A stretch of 64,000 bases of DNA from Melastoma dodecandrum. Taxonomy: Eukaryota; Streptophyta; Magnoliopsida; Myrtales; Melastomataceae. Of the stretch, positions 1 to 12,894 are shown piece by piece. Numbering within the stretch: position 1 is the stretch's first letter; every line of letters begins with the position of its first letter. Location of the stretch: NCBI GenBank assembly GCA_029817715.1, contig JARUPY010000190.1, forward strand, positions 4,960,001-5,024,000. The letters run 5' to 3'. The notes beneath the pieces were generated by a model. The model was not told where the DNA came from. It did not search any database and saw nothing but the letters and a program-made list of their open reading frames with translations. Position numbers and translations under genes: made by a program.

Positions 1-2124
1 GTGAGACTACCCTTCAAGCAGAATGAGGACATCAATCCTACAAAGGCCAGTCATTCAAGTATGAACCCTGAAAGTGCTCAATTAGCTCGAGAAGTGTGTT
101 TCTCTCTAATGCAACAGGGATTGATTGAGCAATCAAACTCGCAATGGGCATGCGAAGCATTTTATGTTAACAAGCGCTCGGAGCAACTCAGAGGAAAGAA
201 AAGGTTAGTTATTAACTACCAACCCCTGAACCACTTCCTACAGGATGAGAAGTTTCCCCTACCAAACATAACAACATTATTCGCTTCACTTGCTAAAGCA
301 AAAATATTCTCTAAGTTTGACTTAAAAAGCGGATTTTGGCAACTTGGAATACACCCTGAGGAAAGATGGAAAACGGGATTTTGCATCCCAGGAGGACATT
401 ACCAATGGACGGTATTACCCTTTGGACTTAAGACTGCCCCGTCATTATTCCAGCAAGCTATGACTACAATCTTTTGGCCTGTTCAGGACTCTGCCTTGAT
501 ATATATAGATGACATACTACTGTTCAGTCCTGATAAAGCTTCACATGAACTTTTGCTGAAACAATTTGCAGACCTTGTGCAAAAATATGGTATAATGCTT
601 TCGGAGAGAAAAATGAAACTGTTTGAGAACAACATTGAATTCTTGGGAATGAGACTTGCAGATGGATAGTACCAACCAGGACCTCACATAGCCCAAGAAC
701 TTCTGAAATTCCCGAACTCTAAATTGGCCATAAAACAGATCCAACAGTTTCTCGGAATTGTTAACTACTTGAGAGACTTTGTGCCCAATAGTAGCAGGTA
801 CACCAGCCCGTTAGAGGCCCAATTGAAGAAATGATCTCACCCCTGGGGAGAAGCCTAGACAGAAGCAGTTAGGTATTTAAAGGCCCAATTACAGCTGCTT
901 CCTCCTTTGCAGATTCCTTCAGATGGAATAAGGATCCTTCAGACAGATGCTAGCGACCAATTTTGGGGAGCAATTCTACTTGAGCAAAACGAGGGAAAAC
1001 GACAAATGTGTGCATACAAGTCTGGTAAGTTCAACCAAGCTGAACAACATTATCACTCGACCATAAAAGAGATTTTGGCAGGGAAGTATGGAATAAAGAA
1101 GTTTGAATTCCATTTGGTTGAACATCATTTCATTGTGGAGAGCGATATGTCTTCTTTTACATCTATGCTGACAATCAGACAGAAGAAGATACCAACCGCT
1201 CAACTACTCAGACTATCAGAATGGTTTTCCCAGTATTCGTTTACGGTAAAGCATATCAAAGGTAAGAATAATGTTGTGGAAAACTTCTTGTCTAGACCTT
1301 TTGATATAGCTCACCCAACACTCAAAGAGAATCCAAGTTTGCCAGCAATGATTTCTACATACGTACCAAAGCAAAGAGAATTGCCAAGGATTCTTCCTCC
1401 AGAGTTTACGAGCTACAATAACCAGGAACATGTTGAGACAGTCCTAGCTCACTCTGTTCAGATGACACAGAAATATTTGGAGAGAGTCTTCAGCAAGTAT
1501 GGCCAGATAATGTTTCCAGAACAAGGACTGCATCCGACTTTTCCGTTCCTAAAGGTCGTACCCATAAATCCAATGCAGATCTTCCCTGAAGAACTAAAAT
1601 GGTTCTTTTGGTATTTGTTGCACAGCTATACTATGGCACTTGAGTTTCCTACTGAAGAACTTCTCAAATACTTTGACCAATTAGGAGACTTGCACAATTG
1701 TACTCCGTAGAGAAGACCTCATGCTCATCTAGCAGATATGCTCTCATGGTTCGTCCCTCTGAGCCAATGGCGGACATGGATTTAGCTACACCAGGACAAA
1801 TACTTCAAGTTCGGAGGACTAACCCTTTATTCAGTTTATTTGTTTCGCAGGCATTGGCATTTTGATTCAAGTTTACAGGCGATGGTGGCCATAAACAACT
1901 CAGAAGAAGTTTCCAGTCTTCCTTTCTCCCTTGCACATGACAACTATGCAACTTTCACAGACAGGGAAATGGCGATCACGGACAAGGAATTTCTGAAGCA
2001 GAAACTCTGCACAGAAAATGGAGTTCACTATCCAGACCCAGATGAAGTACTTCAAGCCCAAATCCAAAACACAGATCCAAACCATGTCTACAGGCTTATG
2101 TGTGCACTTCACCAGTACAATTAA
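1..2124 (+). pseudogene. Endogenous pararetrovirus (Caulimoviridae) RT-RNase H polyprotein, 3' part
   Basis: The reading frame is already open at base 1 and stays in one frame to the stop at 2122-2124. It is broken by five in-frame stops (667-669, 832-834, 856-858, 1708-1710, 1783-1785). Residues 1-222 are a reverse transcriptase: FDLKSGFWQL, the LPFGLKTAPS segment and the catalytic box YIDDILLF (about residues 167-174). From 907 an RNase H domain follows with TDAS and a later VESD motif, then HIKGKNN near 1253-1272. The RT-RNase H order without a visible integrase and the motif style fit Caulimoviridae (petuvirus/florendovirus-like) better than Ty3/gypsy. The upstream protease, coat and movement regions lie outside the window. 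No frameshift is seen over 2.1 kb, so decay is by point mutation only. It is an old genomic copy, not a functional gene. Confidence 0.82.
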
Positions 2125-2542
2125 CATGGACTACATTGGGACGAAATAGCCCAAAGCTTTTTGACAAAAGTGGACTTAGGCCCAGGATTACCAAGCACAA
2201 GCCCAGGCCCAGGATCGTCACAAGCAAGAGCATCCTCCACTCACAAAAGGAATGATAATTCTCCGCAGGACCCACGAGGGAAAAGACCAAAGCACTAGCC
2301 GCCCATATGAAGAAAAGATTTCCAAGATAAGGTCGGCAAGCCAAGACAGACAACTTTTTGACAAAGTTGGCAAGCCAAGCCAAAAGACTTTTTGACAAAC
2401 GTGCCACAAGATTCCTTGAAGATAAGGCCGGCACAAGATGACACGCTAACTTTAGTCATTTTCACCTTTAGTCTTTTTGACTAAGAATAGTTTAAGGCTT
2501 CGTGGCTTAACCACAGCCAAGCTTCTTTAGCTTCGCCTGTAT

Positions 2543-2550
2543 TATAAATA
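2543..2550 (+). promoter_or_regulatory. Candidate TATA box downstream of the pararetroviral polyprotein
   Basis: TATAAATA lies about 420 bases after the end of the polyprotein frame, in a non-coding stretch. Caulimovirids place the pregenomic RNA promoter in this position, after the RT-RNase H gene. Upstream (2150-2420) short motifs recur, such as TTTTTGACAAA and GGCAAGCCAAG, which could be enhancer-type repeats. The function is inferred from position only. Confidence 0.4.
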
Positions 2551-3200
2551 GTCGCTCCCATCTATGGAGTTCGGCAGAGAGCGATACACAGAAAAATCAA
2601 TACACAATCCTTAAGTGTTTTCCTATCCATGGCTTTCTAAGTTTCTCAGATGTGTTATCCAGGGTGGTGGTCTCTTAGGAATTAAACTCTCATGAATCCC
2701 CTCGCTTTCGAAAAATCCAAAAACATTCAGAAAACCCAGAAAACTTTCAAAAAACATTCAAAAAACCCAGAAACCCAAAAACTTCATGTTTATCCGTTTT
2801 CACCATTTAGGTGATATTCTTGCATTTTAGGTGATACTCATGCATCTTTGTGTATCTTTCTAAGTCTGTTTGGTTATCCTCATTTTCATGTTTCGTTATC
2901 CTCAGTCATCCTCTTATGTCTCGTTTAATTTTCTTTCTTATCTGTCTTATGCTCCTTAGTCATCTCATACTGAAAGAGTTCCAAGCGTTTCTCTTTTCTA
3001 AATCCTACTCTCAAGTAATAGCTTTTTTATAGGTTTACACTCTTTGGTTAAAGGCGTTTGTTGTAGGAGTCTATCTTCTAGGCTAAGTAACATCTGAGTA
3101 ACCGTAAAGCTACCGCAATCGCCCTCGAGGACCACTTGCCGCATAAGCTAGGAGAGCTGCCAGGCACCGGTCGTGGCTTGACAGTGGTAGTAGGGAAAGG
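2551..3200. other. Leader-like non-coding stretch after the candidate viral promoter
   Basis: No coding signal is seen. It contains A-rich imperfect repeats of AAAAACATTC and AAAACCCAGAAA at about 2705-2785, then a T-rich stretch. It may be pararetroviral leader sequence, but I see no primer-binding site that would prove this. Confidence 0.3.
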
Positions 3201-3581
3201 ATGAGACATCCACCTAGAAGAAGATGCCTCTACAGACCCCGTTTTCCAAATTGTTGGAGACTCTATAACCATTTTATTACTCGTCTTAGTAACAGGGAAA
3301 GAGAACAATCTCCTTGGAGATGTCCAACCCACCTTAAGCGTATCAAATTCTACATCCGGTGGATAGATGACTGTATAAAGCGTAAGACTATTAAGTGTGT
3401 TCTTAAGAGGGTCCAGGCGCATCTTGCCTATGATAGTTCAGATGACCCAGAGAAAAACTGGTACCTTTATCCTTATGATGAACCTCGCATGCGATGCCTG
3501 AACAAACTTAGAAACCAAATTCAGTATCGTAGGTTTCTCATTTGGTACCAGAAAAATTATCTGTATTGGAACTCACCATAA
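3201..3581 (+). CDS. Unrecognised small basic ORF (126 aa)
   Basis: This open frame of 126 codons begins MRHPPRRR and ends YLYWNSP. It is rich in Arg, Trp and Tyr, with pairs such as RRFLIWYQKNY near the C-terminus, and has no signal peptide, membrane segment or domain I can name. It lies about 650 bases after the candidate viral promoter, so it could be a remnant of a viral 5' ORF. It could equally be chance; the overlapping antisense frame at 3078-3422 is also open. Treat it as hypothetical. Confidence 0.25.
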   Translation: MRHPPRRRCLYRPRFPNCWRLYNHFITRLSNREREQSPWRCPTHLKRIKFYIRWIDDCIKRKTIKCVLKRVQAHLAYDSSDDPEKNWYLYPYDEPRMRCLNKLRNQIQYRRFLIWYQKNYLYWNSP

Positions 3582-5739
3582 AGTTCCATCTATTATGTTC
3601 CGCTGTATTCTCCGACTCTTTATTTATAAGATTTCTGAAAAATTTCCATTATATATAGCAAGTGCATCATTGAATATGTCCTCAAGTTTTGCACATCTGT
3701 TCCTGGTCTTTCACCGACCCTGTACATCTTTCAAAAAGTTGTATTGTTCTGTTGGTCGAAGCTTCTATCTTTTACAACTCTTTGTCTAGAGTTTGCTTTA
3801 TGTACTCCATTGTCCATCTCATTGGTTCTTTATCCATATGCTTCCTTGAGTTGTTTATTGTTTCTATGCTTCCTCCTTGAGTTGTTTAGTAATAGTCGTA
3901 CCCCCATTTGATTAAATTATTTTAATGAATATATGTATCGTTTTGTTTTAACAGTTAGAATAAATTTTGTAAATTATATTTTAATCCTTATGCATTTTCG
4001 GTTAAATTTATATAATTATTATTTATTATGTTAATGAGAATAAATCAAATTTAATTTATTTTTGCAATTAATGCTGCCGTTACTATCAATTGGAATTATT
4101 TTTGTGAATAAAACGTAAGATTTTTAAGGCAAGAAATTTAATGGGATTGGTAGGGTTGTTAGATAACTTGTAGATTGGGAGATAGAGCCTATCGTTGGTC
4201 CTTAGATGACAGAATCTAAAAGAAAATCAACTCCAAAAATAGAGGTCGGAGTATTTTGCTTCCGAAAGTTATTCGTAGATCCAAGAGGTTTCGATCCAAG
4301 AGGTTTGCACCTACAGGATCATCGAGATGTTCGTGATCGCGTGCGTGTGGATACCGCTAGAGGAGTCACACATAGGCTCTTGATTGTTCGCTACAACTCT
4401 TATTTTGACGGAAAAGTTGATGTACCATTTTCGGGCAAAGTTATTTTATTATTTATTAAAAAATGTTTTTACTTATCATGAAAAACCTTGTTATTTTTAA
4501 GTATAAAAGTTTGTAAAATACTCCGAGATTTTTCTTCTGTCAACACCATGTGAGGATTGTGAGAGCGTAAAGCTATTCAACATGTCTGATCTGCAGATCA
4601 AATCTTTTTTAAATTGGTGTTGTTTTTCCCTATTTGTACCATTTTGGTGATGTCCCAAGTAGTTAGCATGTCACTAAGAAGACGGCAGCAGACATGACCT
4701 TTTTATCATTCTTCGCACATTATGTCTGGTTTCTGGATTTCGAAACTGACTATTGGGTTAGAGTCGGCTTCTCGAAGATCAATCAATCTTTACATTCCTA
4801 CTATTAAGTTTAATGACATTGCTTTTGTAAATACTACTTATATATTTCAATGCTCATTCAAACATAAACTAATAAACACTAATAATCACCACCGCGACCC
4901 ACCGATGATGATGGTGCAACCAAAAACCTAAATCCTATTTGTTCAAAGAGTTGGCATGACAAAAGGCACTCGTGGGTGTCCGACTTGATGGTCGGAGCAG
5001 AGAAATACCATAAGGGTGTCATCGCAGGGAAACTCCTTGAAGTAAAAACATAAACTATCACGAATGGGTCCCTATTTTAGGTAAAATGCTCCTGTGGTTC
5101 GTAATACATTATGACGCCCACGATACCATTTCATATTTTACGAAATTATTATTACATGTTTTTTATTTTACAAAATAAAATTTCGAAATATTTTATAAAG
5201 AGGCCCTAAATGGCTCAGTGAATGTTACGCTTTAGAGTGAAGTATGGATTGGTTTATATTTTATTAAATAAAAGTTCGTGATATTTTATGAAGTTTGGGG
5301 ACCATAAAATTCCATACGAATCTGCTAAGCTACATTCGTACGGTATTGTAGCGACAGAAGCTCCCACTGCGAAAGTTTAGCGGCATCCGACGAAGGGTTG
5401 CCCGGTGGAAGAACTGCGCGCATCGCTTACGTCATTGCAGGATGATCTTATCCAAACAGAATGCGTGTATTAAACTAAGTAGGCCAATAATTTTTTGGAC
5501 TCTTGCAGTTATGGAATTAATGGGAGTACGACAAAACTGTCCACCATCCCGACAAAATAAGTTCTTTCGGACAATGACCCAATTCCCACGTTGCCGTCCT
5601 AATCGTCATCTTTGTCTCCATCCATTCGACTACTAGTCACCGACCCATTCTCGCTTGCGTCACGCTAGTCTGCCTCCGACGAGTGGTAACAACCGACCCA
5701 GTCTGGTGGAGTCGTTAGTAGAGGGAGTCGCGAGCTTCA
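3582..5739. other. Intergenic, AT-rich, no supported gene
   Basis: Several frames of 60-90 codons exist (for example 4206-4481) but none resembles a known protein or shows splice-site context. 3900-4140 is strongly AT-rich. 5640-5739 is GC-richer and is likely the promoter and 5' UTR of the sugar transporter that starts at 5740. Confidence 0.5.
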
Positions 5740-8700
5740 ATGAGGAAATCACGGGACGACATAGAAGAAGAGGGCCGATCGAGGGGTCCCCTGCTGGACA
5801 AACTGAGTAAAGATGGAATCTTGGACGGAAATTCCGGTGCCGGCTATGAAGCCGGTGGTGGGTCTTCTTCAGTTACGGGATTGCTCGTGCTCACTACCTC
5901 CGTTGCTGTCTGCGGGTCGTATGTCTTCGGCTCTGCTGTGAGTTCTGCTAGGATGTAGAGTGGACATTGGACTGATCTCAGCGCTGTTGCTGTTGTTGTA
6001 AAAGATGCTGTTTTGTTTTGTGTAATGATTTCGAAGGTGGGTTATTCGTCCCCTGCTCAGTCCGGGATAATGGAGGATCTGGACCTTACCCCTGCTGAGG
6101 TGATTCGATGTTTTTCTCAAAAATGATGCGTTGGTTTGGTTTGATTGTTTGTAGAAAAATTTCGTTCTCTGATGTACTTTTTGGATTGTTGACTTCGTGA
6201 AGTACTCAGTTTTTGGCTCGATATTGACAATCGGGGCTATGATTGGAGCGGCAGTCAGCGGGAAGATCGCGGATTTTGTCGGACGTCGAGCGGTGAGCGG
6301 ATTTGTGAAAGTGTTCCTTTGAGGACATTGTGTGATGTTTCTTTGGGTACCCACCGAATGAAATTCCCAGATCTTTGTCTTAAGACATCTTCTTGTTTTG
6401 GGAACAGGACATGGGAATTGCAGAGGTCATGTGTGTGGCTGGTTGGATTGCTAGCGGACTTTCCGATGTATGTCTTCGCTCAATTATCTCGTGTCAGTCC
6501 TGCTATTACAGCAATATGTTCGTCTTACTTAGATGGCTGATGCTTGTGGAAGGTTGAGGCATGGCTCAATGTTGGACGCTTCATGCTGGGATGTGGAATG
6601 GGTCTCCTCTCTTATGTGGTAAATATGGCCGAGCCTAATCGAGCACTGAAAATGTTGACTATGGCCTTATTCACTCACATATGAATCATGATGTTTCTGA
6701 TCTCGACAAATAGGTGCCGATTTATTTAGCGGAAATCACTCCCAAGAACCTGAGAGGAGGATTTGCAACTGTACATCAGGTAACGGAACTGAATTAGTGC
6801 TCTGTCAAAACTTTATTAAGGTTGGCAGTAGCAATTCTTTGGTTTGATTTGCTTCACTTCCCATGCATGAATGTTCGACAGCTGATGATATGTTGCGGCG
6901 TGTCGCTGACATACTTGATTGGAGCTTTTGTTGCTTGGAGGGCGTTGGCTTTCATTGGTAAATATACTTCTCACGCTTACGATGCCGTCTTAAGTTGATC
7001 CTAGAAGTTTTTTTCTCATTTTTCCTATGCCTCCTATCTCAGGTATTATTCCATGCGTTCTACAACTTCTTGGTTTATTTCTCATTCCCGAATCTCCTCG
7101 ATGGCTGGTAGTTTCTTCTAATCTCTATGCCACATACAAATATGTAGTCATTACACCTTCCGCAAATGCCTGCAAAGTTTATTGACTTCCTCAATGAAAA
7201 ATGCTCCCGTCATCCAGGCAAAGGTCGGCAGGATGAAACATAGCGAAAGTGCCTTGACGAAATTGTGGGGGAACCATGCCGATATCTCTAATGAAGCAGC
7301 TGAAATTAGGGTGCGTCTGCAAATTCTTTGATTTTTTTTTGTTGGTTCTTATGTGAAAATGATCCTGAATTTGAGGCACTGTTCTCACAGTACTACACAG
7401 AAACCCTTCGACAGCTTCCGGAAGCTGGAACCTTTGAGTTGTTCAAAAGAAAATATGCATATTCTCTCCTGGTGAGCTATTAACAAAATCTTCCATAACT
7501 TTTAATGCCTACACTGGTTTATTATGACTGGTTCACGAAATACTTTTCTCAAAGGTTGGAGTCGGCCTGATGGTGCTTCAACAATTTGGAGGGGTCAACG
7601 CAGTTGCGTTCTATGCTAGTTACATATTCATATCAGCCGGTAATTCTTTCACATTTCTCTCCTATGCTGTCTGAGCGGTGTATAGGGAAAAAATTGTAGC
7701 CTGTTGACATCACCTTCTTTCGGCTGTCTTATAGGGTTCTCTGGTAGCATTGGGACTATTGCAATGGTTGTGGTGCAGGTTCTGTCATGAGATCTTGCGA
7801 AGAGCTCTTGTATTTTGACCTGGATCTCCTTTCTCCTTCTCAAGATTGGGATGTATTCATCTTTCTACAGGTTCCAATGACAGCACTGGGAGTTCTCTTG
7901 ATGGATAAGTCCGGTCGAAGACCTCTTTTGTTGGTATGTATATCACATGTTGAGTGATGGATCATTATTGTACTTGTGCTCGAATAGTTCTCATGGAAGC
8001 ATGATTTTAAGTTTTTTTTTTGGGCATATCATTTCACGATTGGGTCAAGCACAAAGGATGTTGAGATACTAAAAGAAACGAAGATCATTTTGGAAACAAG
8101 CAATATTCAGTGAAAGCTAAGCCTGTTGATTTTATGTCACAGGTTTCTGCAGCAGGAACGTGCCTCGGTTGCTTCTTGACAGGCTTGTCCTTCCTTCTCC
8201 AGGTATCTGTGCGAAAGACGTGATTCCACATTGTTCAAGTAATATCATTTCTTTGGCAAACAGACCATCTTTATGTGCAGGATCTAAAAGTTTGGACAGG
8301 GTTCTCTCCATTTCTGGCACTTGCGGGCGTGCTGGTAATTAATACAGGCCAAGCTCGACCTCCCTTCCTGCGGTTTTTCCCTTTTTAATCCGTGCCTGTC
8401 TCCTGGTTGTTGGGACCAGGTTTACACGGGATCTTTCTCTCTCGGCATGGGAGGAATACCCTGGGTCATTATGTCCGAGGTCATCCTCCGACAACTTCTT
8501 CTCGTAACAAACAACAGTTTTTGGATAAGAAATGACTGCTGGTCATCTCGTTCTGCAGATATTTCCAATAAACGTGAAGGGTTCGGCAGGGAGCCTTGTC
8601 ACGGTCGTCAGCTGGTTAGGATCGTGGATCATCTCATTCGCCTTTAGCTTCATGATGGACTGGAGTTCACCAGGTACTGCAAACTCCCCGAGCCTTTTTG

Positions 8701-8875
8701 CCAACAGCCAACACCCTGCTTCATTACCACCATCTAACTACCTCTTCCTCGCCCAGGAACATTCTTTATATTCTCCGGCATCTGTGGATTCACCGGCGTG
8801 TTTGTGGCGAAGCTCGTTCCGGAGACTAAAGGCCGGACCCTGGAAGAGATACAAGCGAGCCTAAACCCGCTCTAA
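5740..8875 (+). CDS. ERD6-like sugar transporter (major facilitator superfamily), 18 exons, intact
   Basis: This is a complete monosaccharide/H+ symporter-type carrier of the ERD6-like (SFP) family, which in plants is mostly vacuolar and exports sugars. I assembled exons 5740-5937, 6037-6099, 6203-6292, 6408-6467, 6559-6618, 6714-6779, 6882-6957, 7043-7107, 7218-7310, 7391-7471, 7555-7639, 7735-7778, 7871-7933, 8143-8202, 8281-8334, 8420-8479, 8559-8673 and 8757-8875. All junctions are GT-AG and all phases agree, giving 483 residues, the usual family length. Hallmarks are [11 protein letters not shown] (the sugar-porter GRR loop), [39 protein letters not shown] and the [12 protein letters not shown] tail. 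The acidic N-terminus ([13 protein letters not shown]) resembles the dileucine-containing N-termini of vacuolar members. A broken copy lies at 26345-28757. Transport substrate is not evident from sequence. Confidence 0.93.
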
Positions 8876-9631
8876 ACCGAATAATTCCACCATACGATCT
8901 GCTCATGTTCTTAACAATATCTTTTACTGAAGCTTTTAGATCATTAATAAAAATTATTGTGTTTGCCTCCAGGACCAAATTGCTAATATTCAGAAATTAT
9001 TACCAAAAAGTAAAATCATAAAAAATTCGAGGAGTAGATTTGCAATTTTACTCTTCTTCTTTTCTTTCGGTTGGTAAAACCTCTTCCCTTAACCGACCCC
9101 GGGACTCGACGGCGACGACGGCGGGGTCAGGGTTAGTGGAGGAAATGAAGTTGGATACCGTGACTTGCTGTAGGTGGAGGAAATGAAGTTGGATGCTGTG
9201 AAGAATGCTGCGGGATGTGAAGAATAAATAAGTAACGGTTAACGGTTGTGGGACATGGGCTGGGCTAGCGGTTAGAAGGTCGGCCCAATTGTTAGTATTG
9301 TCAGTAGGCCCGGAGGAAACAGCTTAAGATGGGGACGGGCGAGAAAACAGAGATAGTTAGTTAGTCAGAATCCCGAGGTGGAGGTGAGCTGTGAGCTGTT
9401 GGCGTGGTAGCTGGAGGAAAGGCAGTGGAGGTTGTCGGGCGGTTAATCTGAGTGGTAGTCGTTGGGTGTAGCGGGCGGAGGGAGCGGCGAGCTGTTGATT
9501 GACCGACTGATTGCTCTGGAGTTACTGTTCTATTGGTTGGAGTTTTATTCATTACTGAATGCTTGCATCATGTAGGTGGTGTTGTTACGAGAGAGGATGG
9601 AGTGAATTCGGACGGCGAGCGATCCGATATT
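8876..9631. other. Intergenic between ERD6-like and UTP18; partly duplicated
   Basis: 8876-9135 is also found after the second ERD6-like copy (28758-29080). 9135-9600 is private to this copy, with a repeated GGAGGAAATGAAGTTGGAT motif (9139 and 9175) and a GA/GT-rich stretch that could be an LTR remnant. I found no terminal repeats to prove an element. Confidence 0.45.
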
Positions 9632-9776
9632 GATGCCTCGGCGGCTAAGAAGAGAAGAAAGAAAGAAAAGGCGAAGGAATTGAAAGTTGAGGAAGTCGAG
9701 GAGGCGAAGAGGCTGGAGGATTTGTTGTTCGGGTCGCTTCATTCTTCAGTGAATTTTGGGGAGGGAGGTGGAGATG

Positions 9777-12700
9777 GCAAGGTTGTCAATGCGCTAAGGC
9801 GCCACCAAGACAAGAAGGGCTTCCATCGCTCGAGGCGCTAGGCGCTAGGCGAGGCGCTCACCTAGGCGCTAATGAATAAAATAATATATTATAATTGAAA
9901 TGTCAAATAGAAACAGTTGGGGAAGCCTTGGTACAGCTTTTGTTCCGCCAATCACGCCATCATTTCTTTCACAGGTTTCGAGAGAGAAATAAAAGCAAAA
10001 AGGGATGGGAGGTAAAAAGCAAAACAGGAAGAAAATGTGGTCAAATTCAAAAGGTTAGGGGAACCCGTTTAGTTTATTGTTTCTATTTTCTATCTATTCT
10101 TCCAACAAACACGAAACAGTCCACACAACCAGAAAATCACTCGGAGAAGAAGGAGGAGTAGGAAGGAGGAGGAAGAAGGAGGAGGAGAAAAAGAAAAACA
10201 TGTTTAATATAGAGGAGGTCGACCGGGAAGACAAATAGGGCAGACGTCGGGAGGAAGGCGGCCAAGGAGGTAGGGCAAACGACAAGGAGAGATCGTTGGG
10301 AGAAAGGCAGATAAGGAGGGCTTCAATCGGAACTAACGCCTAGGTGAATACCCCGGGCGCCCGAGCGCCTTGCAGAGGCGCTACCAAGGCAAGCGCTTTC
10401 TGCATGGCGCCCGCCCTGGCCCTCAAAATGCGAGGTGGCCGCGCCTCGCCTTGCCCGAGCGCCTAGGCGAGCGAGGCGCGGCGCCTTGACAATATGGCAA
10501 GGTTTTCAAGGCGAGAAGGGCTTCCATCGCCCGTGGCGCTAGTCACTAGGCGAGGGGCTCTCCTAGGCGGTAATGAATAAAATAATATATTATAATTGAA
10601 ATGTCAAATAGAAACAATTGGGGAAGCCTTGGTTCAACTTTTGTTCCGCCAATCACAACATCATTTCTTTCACAGGTTTCAAGAGAGAAATAAAAGAAAA
10701 AGGTATGGAAGGTAAAACGCAAAACAGGAAGAAAAGGTGATCAAATTCAAAAGGTTAGGGGAACCCGTTTAGTTTATTGTTTCTATTTTCTATCTATTCT
10801 TCCAACAAACCAGAAACAGTCCACACAACCAGAAAATCACTCGGAGAAGGAGGAGTAGGAAGGAGGAGGAGAAGAAAACCTGTTTAAGATGGAGGAGGCC
10901 GACGGGGAAGCCGAATAGGGCGTGTAGACGTCGGGAGGAAGGCGGCCAAGGAGGTAGGGCAAACGGCAAGGAGAGATCGTTGGGATGAAGGCAGACAAGG
11001 AGGGCTTCAATCGGGCTGAGCTTCAATCGGAACTAACGCCTAGGCGATAGCCCGGGCGCCTGAGCGCCTAGGCAAGGCGCTACCGAGGCGAGCGCCTTCT
11101 GCATGGCGCCCGCCCTAGCCCTAAAAATGCGAGGTGGCCGCGCCTCGCCATGCCCGAGCGCCTAGGCGAGTGAGGCGCGACGCCTTGACAACACTGGCAA
11201 GGTTGTCAATGCGCTAAGGCACCACCAAGGTGAGAAGGGCTTCCATCGCCCGAGGCGCTAGGTGCTAGGCGAGGCGCTCACCTAGGCGCTAATGAATAAA
11301 ATAATATATTATAATTGAAATGTCAAATAGAAACAGTTGGGGAAGCCTTGGTTCAGCTTTTGTTGCACCAATCATGCCATCATTTCTTTCACAGGTTTCA
11401 AGAGAGAAATAAAAGAAAAAGGTATGGGAGGTAGAAAGCAAAACAGGAAGAAAAAGGTGGTCAAATTTAAAAGGTTAGGGGAACCCGTTTAGTTTATTAT
11501 TTCTATTTTCTAAATATTCTTCCAACAAACCCAAAATAGTCCACACAACCAGAAAATCACTCGGAGAAGAAGGAGGAGGAGAAGAAGAAAAACATGTTTA
11601 AGATGGAGGAGGCGGACGGAGGAAGAGGGCGTGGAGATGTCGGGAGGAAGGCGGCCAAGGTGGTAGTCTTTGGGAGGAAGGCAGAGACGGAGGGATTCAC
11701 TCGGGCTGGGCTTCACTCGGGCCGGACTTCAATCGGAACTAACGCCTAGGCAATAGCTCGGGCGCTCGAGCGCCTAGGCAAGGCGCTACCGAGGCGAGCG
11801 CCTTCTGCATGGCGCCCGTCCTAGCCTCAAAAATGAAAGATGGCTGCGCCTCGCCTTGCCTGAGCGCCTAGGCGAGCGTGGCGCGGCCCCTTGACAACAC
11901 TAGCAAGGTTGTCAAGGCACTAAGGCGCCACCAAGGCGAGATGGGCTTCCATCGCTCGAGGCGCTTGGCGCTAGGCGAGGTGTTCACCTAGGCCCTAATG
12001 AATAAAATAATATATTATAATTGAAATGTCAAATAGAAACAGTCGGGGAAGCCTTGGTACAGCTTTTGTTCCGCCAATCACGCCATCATTTCTTTCATAG
12101 GTTTCAGAGAGAAATAAAAGAAAAAGGTATGGGAGGTGAAAAGCAAAACAAGAAGAAAATGTGGTCAAATTCAAAAAGTTAGGGGAACCCGTATAGTTTG
12201 TTGTTTCTATTTTCTATCTATTCTTCCAACAAACTCGAAACAGTCTGCCCAACCAGAAAATCACTCGCAGAAGAAGGAGGAGTAGGAAAAAGGAGGAGTA
12301 GGAAAAAGGAGGAGGAGAAGAAGAAAAACCTGTTTAAGACAGAGGAGGCCGACGGGGAAGACGAATAAGGCGTGGAGACGTCGGGAGGAAGGCGGCCAAG
12401 GAGGTAGGGCAAACGACAAGGAGATATCGTTAGGAGAAAGGTAGATAAGGAGGGCTGCAATCGGGCTGGACTTCAATCGGAACTAACGCCTAGGCGATAG
12501 CCCAGGCGCCAGAGCGCTTAGGCAAGGCGCTACCGAGGCGTGCGCCTTCTGCATGGCGCCCGCCCTAGCCCTAAAAATGCGAGGTGGCCGCGCCCCGCCT
12601 TGCCCGAGTGCCTAGGCGAGCTAGGCGCTAAGGCGCCACCAAGGCGAGAAGGGCTTCCATCGCCCGTGGCGCTAGTCACTAGGCGAGGCGCTCTCCTAGG

Positions 12701-12894
12701 CGGTAATGAATAAAATAATATATTGTAATTGAAATGTCAAATATAAACAGTTGGGGAAGCATTGGTTCAGCTTTTGTTCTGCCAATCACGCCATCACTTC
12801 TTTCACAGGTTTCCAGAGAGAAACAAAAGAAAAAGCTATGGAAGGTAAAAAACAAAGTAGGAAGAAAACGTGGTCAAATTCAAAAGGTCAGGGG
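9777..12894. repeat. Tandem array of about 4.4 units of a ~0.7-kb GC-capped, AT-cored element
   Basis: Five units begin at about 9780, 10500, 11199, 11907 and 12622; the last is cut at about 12894. Each has GC-rich ends made of GGCGC/GCGCC words (for example GGCGCTAGGCGAGGCGC) and an AT-rich centre (AATAAAATAATATATTATAA). The centre is followed by a purine-rich GGAGGA stretch. Unit ends read GCGCCTTGACAACACTG and beginnings read TTGTCAAtGCGC, roughly inverted. This suggests decayed hAT-type terminal repeats of the CAGTGTTGTCAA-GGCGC kind. The antisense frames inside it are short and are not genes. Confidence 0.8.

Noticed and set aside
2096..2434. Antisense 112-codon frame after the viral polyprotein
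   Set aside because: Falls in the repeat-rich non-coding region and overlaps another open antisense frame; no domain.
10094..12476. Several similar antisense frames in the tandem array
   Set aside because: They read the purine-rich repeat (GGAGGA) backwards and repeat with each unit; no start context or domain.
9777..12894. CRISPR-like array
   Set aside because: Units are about 700 bp, not short repeats with unique spacers, and the genome is a plant's.
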